From assembly GCA_949294665.1 (NCBI GenBank), contig CASFID010000014.1, positions 1 through 64,000 on the forward strand: DNA of 64,000 nt. The letters are read 5' to 3'. Source of the stretch: an uncultured Eubacteriales bacterium (GTDB lineage Bacteria > Bacillota > Clostridia > Lachnospirales > Lachnospiraceae). Positions within the stretch are counted from its first letter, which is position 1, and every line of letters begins with the position of its first letter. The translations under genes and the position numbers were made by a program. The notes under the pieces are model-generated. The model saw only the letters and a program-made list of their open reading frames with translations, did no database searches and had not been told where the DNA came from. Positions 62,069 through 64,000 of this stretch are shown here, in pieces.

Positions 62069-62090
62069 TTCTGACTCCGTTTCCCGGCTT

Positions 62091-63119
62091 CTAATACAGA
62101 CTGCCGGAATTTACGATCGGCTGAGCGTCCCGATTGCCGCAGAGTACGACAAGCAGATTCGATACCATGGCAGCCTTACGCTCTTCGTCAAGTTCCACTA
62201 CTCCCTTCTCGTTCAGACGGTCCAACGCCATCTCGACCATTCCGACAGCTCCGTCCACGATCATCTTTCTCGCATCGACAACGGCAGACGCCTGCTGTCT
62301 CTGGAGCATCACGGCTGCGATCTCCGGCGCATATGCAAGATATGTGATCCTCGCTTCGAGAATTTCAAGACCTGCTTTCTCTACTTTCTTCTGGATCTCA
62401 TCGCGGATACGAGCCGCCACGATCTCACTGGAACCTCTCAGACTCCCTTCGTCTGCGATACCGTCTCCTGTCGTGTCCACATTCGGCGCCACGTCATAAG
62501 GATAGATCCGGACGATATTGCGGAGAGCCGTGTCACACTGCAAAGACAGATATTCCTTGTAATTATCCACATTAAATACCGCTCTCGCCGTATCCACCAC
62601 GCGCCACATGACCGCGATCCCGATCTCGACCGGATTGCCCAGACAGTCGTTGATCTTCTGCCGGTTATTGTTCAGCGTCATGATCTTAAGGGATATCTTC
62701 TTGTTTCCTGAAATCTCTGCTTCAGCCTTTCCGACGTTAAAAGCAAGAGACAGGGCAGACTTCTGTCTGTCGCTGTTGTCTACATCTCCGCTCTGATGGA
62801 GATGCGTAGCCGCCGCGGGATTCACGCTTGAAGAAAATGGATTGACAAAATAGAAGCCCTCGCTCTTGAGCGTACCGGTATAATTGCCGAACAGTGTCAG
62901 CACAAGGGCCTCCTGCGGCTTTAATATACGAAGGCCGCAGTACGGGATCCAGCCGATACAAAGCCAGATAATGCTTATGACCAGCAGCGCCGGACTTCCC
63001 TCGTCTGAGACTATCATGCCCCCGAAAACGCATCCCGCGATTGCTCCAAGATACAGAAGCGTTGTCAGGACCAGAACGATCATGCCGTTTTTTTTGTTCA
63101 GTAATACTTTTTCATCCAT
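62091..63119 (-). CDS. SPFH/Band 7 (flotillin/stomatin-like) membrane protein
   Basis: I choose ATG 63117-63119 ([13 protein letters not shown]) 8 nt after AAGGAGG, giving 342 residues. Two membrane helices fill about residues 14-60. A SPFH domain follows (about 70-260): [25 protein letters not shown], a nested [21 protein letters not shown]-like segment, and [30 protein letters not shown]. Then comes a helical tail. SPFH proteins organise membrane microdomains or protease complexes. Pairing with a ribbon-helix-helix repressor is a recurrent Firmicutes arrangement whose role is unclear. Confidence 0.9.
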   Translation of the reverse strand: MDEKVLLNKKNGMIVLVLTTLLYLGAIAGCVFGGMIVSDEGSPALLVISIIWLCIGWIPYCGLRILKPQEALVLTLFGNYTGTLKSEGFYFVNPFSSSVNPAAATHLHQSGDVDNSDRQKSALSLAFNVGKAEAEISGNKKISLKIMTLNNNRQKINDCLGNPVEIGIAVMWRVVDTARAVFNVDNYKEYLSLQCDTALRNIVRIYPYDVAPNVDTTGDGIADEGSLRGSSEIVAARIRDEIQKKVEKAGLEILEARITYLAYAPEIAAVMLQRQQASAVVDARKMIVDGAVGMVEMALDRLNEKGVVELDEERKAAMVSNLLVVLCGNRDAQPIVNSGSLY

Positions 63120-63151
63120 AAATGAATCCTCCTTACACAATACGTCTTTTT

Positions 63152-63189
63152 GATATCATTATGATATCATATTGTCGTTCTGCTGTAAA
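63152..63189 (-). promoter_or_regulatory. Promoter of the SPFH-RHH operon with a perfect palindrome
   Basis: On the minus strand, -35 TTTACA (63184-63189) and -10 TATCAT (63161-63166) are spaced by 17 bp. The perfect inverted repeat GATATCAT-T-ATGATATC (63152-63168) covers the -10 box. A ribbon-helix-helix dimer encoded by the second gene is the best candidate to bind it. Confidence 0.8.
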
Positions 63190-63515
63190 GAGTCTTTTTT
63201 CTGTCGCAGACTTCCCCTTCTATCGCACAAAATTTGTAAAACAGGCCTCCTCTTTCTCCGGCATTCCGTACTGCTCCTTTCCCAGCGCGATGCTCTTCAA
63301 AAGAAATCCATATTGCGCGCCAGAGTGCGCATCGTCTGATATCCTTGTTTCCCACCTGTATGATCTCTGTCTCGATACCTCCTTGTTCTGAAATATGCAC
63401 TGTTTTGTAAAACAGCGCCATGGAAAAAGGAGAAGTCGCCTTCTCCTTTCTTACCAAATAAAATTATAGCTCTGCACGCATCTGTTTGCAAGAGGAAAGT
63501 ACTTCTTTCGGATGT
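63190..63515. other. Intergenic region with no supported gene
   Basis: This 326-bp gap holds the terminator at 63426-63449. A 96-codon minus-strand frame is open across part of it, but it has no ribosome binding site or recognisable composition and overlaps that terminator. Confidence 0.5.
63426..63449 (-). terminator. Terminator after the ABC ATPase gene
   Basis: AAAGGAGAAG (63426-63435) pairs perfectly with CTTCTCCTTT (63440-63449) over a 4-nt loop. The minus strand runs on as TTTTTCC. It ends the transporter operon that enters the window from the right. Confidence 0.88.
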
Positions 63516-64000
63516 TTACCGCACCTGAGTCAGCACGCCTGCGTCCATCTCGAAGACCGTATCGCACAGATATTCAATCTCCATCATATTATGTGCCGCG
63601 ATCAGGATTGTCGTCCCCCTCTCCCGAAAATCTGACAGCAGATCGCACACATCCCCTGCTCCCCGTTTGTCCAGTCCGTTAAAAGGTTCGTCCAGCACAA
63701 GAAGCCGTGGCTTCTCCATAATGGCCTGGGCAATTCCAAGACGTTCCCTCATACCCAGAGAATACTTTCCCGCTTTCTTTTTTGAAAACGGATCCAGTCC
63801 TGTCTGCCTCATCGACTCTCTGATCTCCTCCGGGCCGATCCTTCTCCTGATATCAGCCAGACGCTTCAGATTCGCGTATCCGCTCAGGTGCGGAAGAAAT
63901 CCCGGACTCTCGATGATCATACCCACAGATTCGGGGAAATCCGTCTCTTTCCCAATCTGTCTGCCCTGCACATAGATGTTTCCCTCATCCGGCCTGAGCA
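63516..64000 (-). CDS. ABC transporter ATP-binding protein, 3' part
   Basis: This is the C-terminal 160 or so residues of an ABC ATPase whose start lies beyond the right edge; the frame is open to the window edge (PDEGNIYVQG). It shows signature YSLGMRERLGIAQAI, Walker B LLVLDEPFNGLD and switch His AAHNM. The Q-loop glutamine region reads VGMIIESPGFLP, typical of bacitracin/lantibiotic-type exporters (BcrA-like). The expected Q is replaced by Glu-Ser, so the assignment to that group is tentative. Walker A is outside the window. Confidence 0.85.
   Translation of the reverse strand, partial: LRPDEGNIYVQGRQIGKETDFPESVGMIIESPGFLPHLSGYANLKRLADIRRRIGPEEIRESMRQTGLDPFSKKKAGKYSLGMRERLGIAQAIMEKPRLLVLDEPFNGLDKRGAGDVCDLLSDFRERGTTILIAAHNMMEIEYLCDTVFEMDAGVLTQVR

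Noticed and set aside
63167-63457. 96-codon minus-strand frame near the right end
   Set aside because: It has no ribosome binding site or recognisable protein features, and it overlaps the ABC operon terminator and the SPFH promoter.

Overview
The window looks like chromosome from a spore-forming, anaerobic member of the Clostridia, most likely Lachnospiraceae. The evidence is the Firmicutes-style rimP-nusA-ylxR-ylxQ-infB-rbfA cluster, sporulation genes (spoIIP, gpr), strong AGGAGG ribosome binding sites with several TTG/GTG starts, a glycyl radical enzyme and many 4Fe-4S proteins. Base composition is mixed by eye: housekeeping blocks are near 50% GC, while 0-1.7 kb and 10.4-21.2 kb are clearly more AT-rich. 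Nearly every gene lies on the minus strand. No tRNA, rRNA, CRISPR array or insertion sequence was seen.

Layout. 0-2 kb: ArsR repressor plus ArsP-type permease, then small gene remnants. 2-10.3 kb: mutS-mutL-miaA-C-S lyase-HI0933 flavoprotein, a tightly overlapping operon with a good promoter upstream of mutS. 10.4-21 kb: a nine-gene AT-rich carbohydrate operon (CUT1 ABC importer, MDR dehydrogenase, glycyl radical enzyme and activase, LacI regulator, class II aldolase, PfkB kinase) whose promoter carries two copies of a LacI-type operator. 21-25.8 kb: CmpB-type membrane protein, rarA, pnp, rpsO. 25.9-34.5 kb: ribF, truB, nrnA, rbfA, infB, ylxQ, ylxR, nusA, rimP, the classic translation/transcription superoperon. 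34.5-38.9 kb: parE-parC type II topoisomerase. 38.9-41.7 kb: gpr-spoIIP, and rpsT on the plus strand. 41.7-44.8 kb: MATE exporter and ilvN-ilvC. 44.8-50.3 kb: ABC-F ATPase, then an ECF sigma factor-membrane protein-ABC exporter operon. 50.6-54.3 kb: a flavodoxin/ferredoxin protein divergent from an Rrf2 regulator, and an MFS exporter coupled to an AraC-GNAT fusion. 54.4-57.6 kb: a UPF0104 membrane protein, a permuted NlpC/P60-like protein, a GT2 glycosyltransferase and a 51-residue membrane peptide. 57.8-64 kb: an acidic membrane protein (plus strand), a degenerate tyrosine recombinase, a small conserved protein, an aldo-keto reductase with ferredoxin domain, an AllA-like cupin, a ribbon-helix-helix plus SPFH pair, and the end of an ABC transporter ATPase gene.

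The most interesting unit is the 10.4-20.9 kb operon. It encodes import, phosphorylation, radical chemistry, aldol cleavage and oxidoreduction of an unidentified sugar or polyol-like substrate. It resembles a radical glycolysis pathway for anhydro-sugars, but with an ABC importer and a class II aldolase in place of the PTS and transaldolase-type enzymes known elsewhere. Regulatory DNA is unusually legible in this window: many promoters show exact 17-bp spacing, and several carry palindromes next to a plausible cognate regulator.
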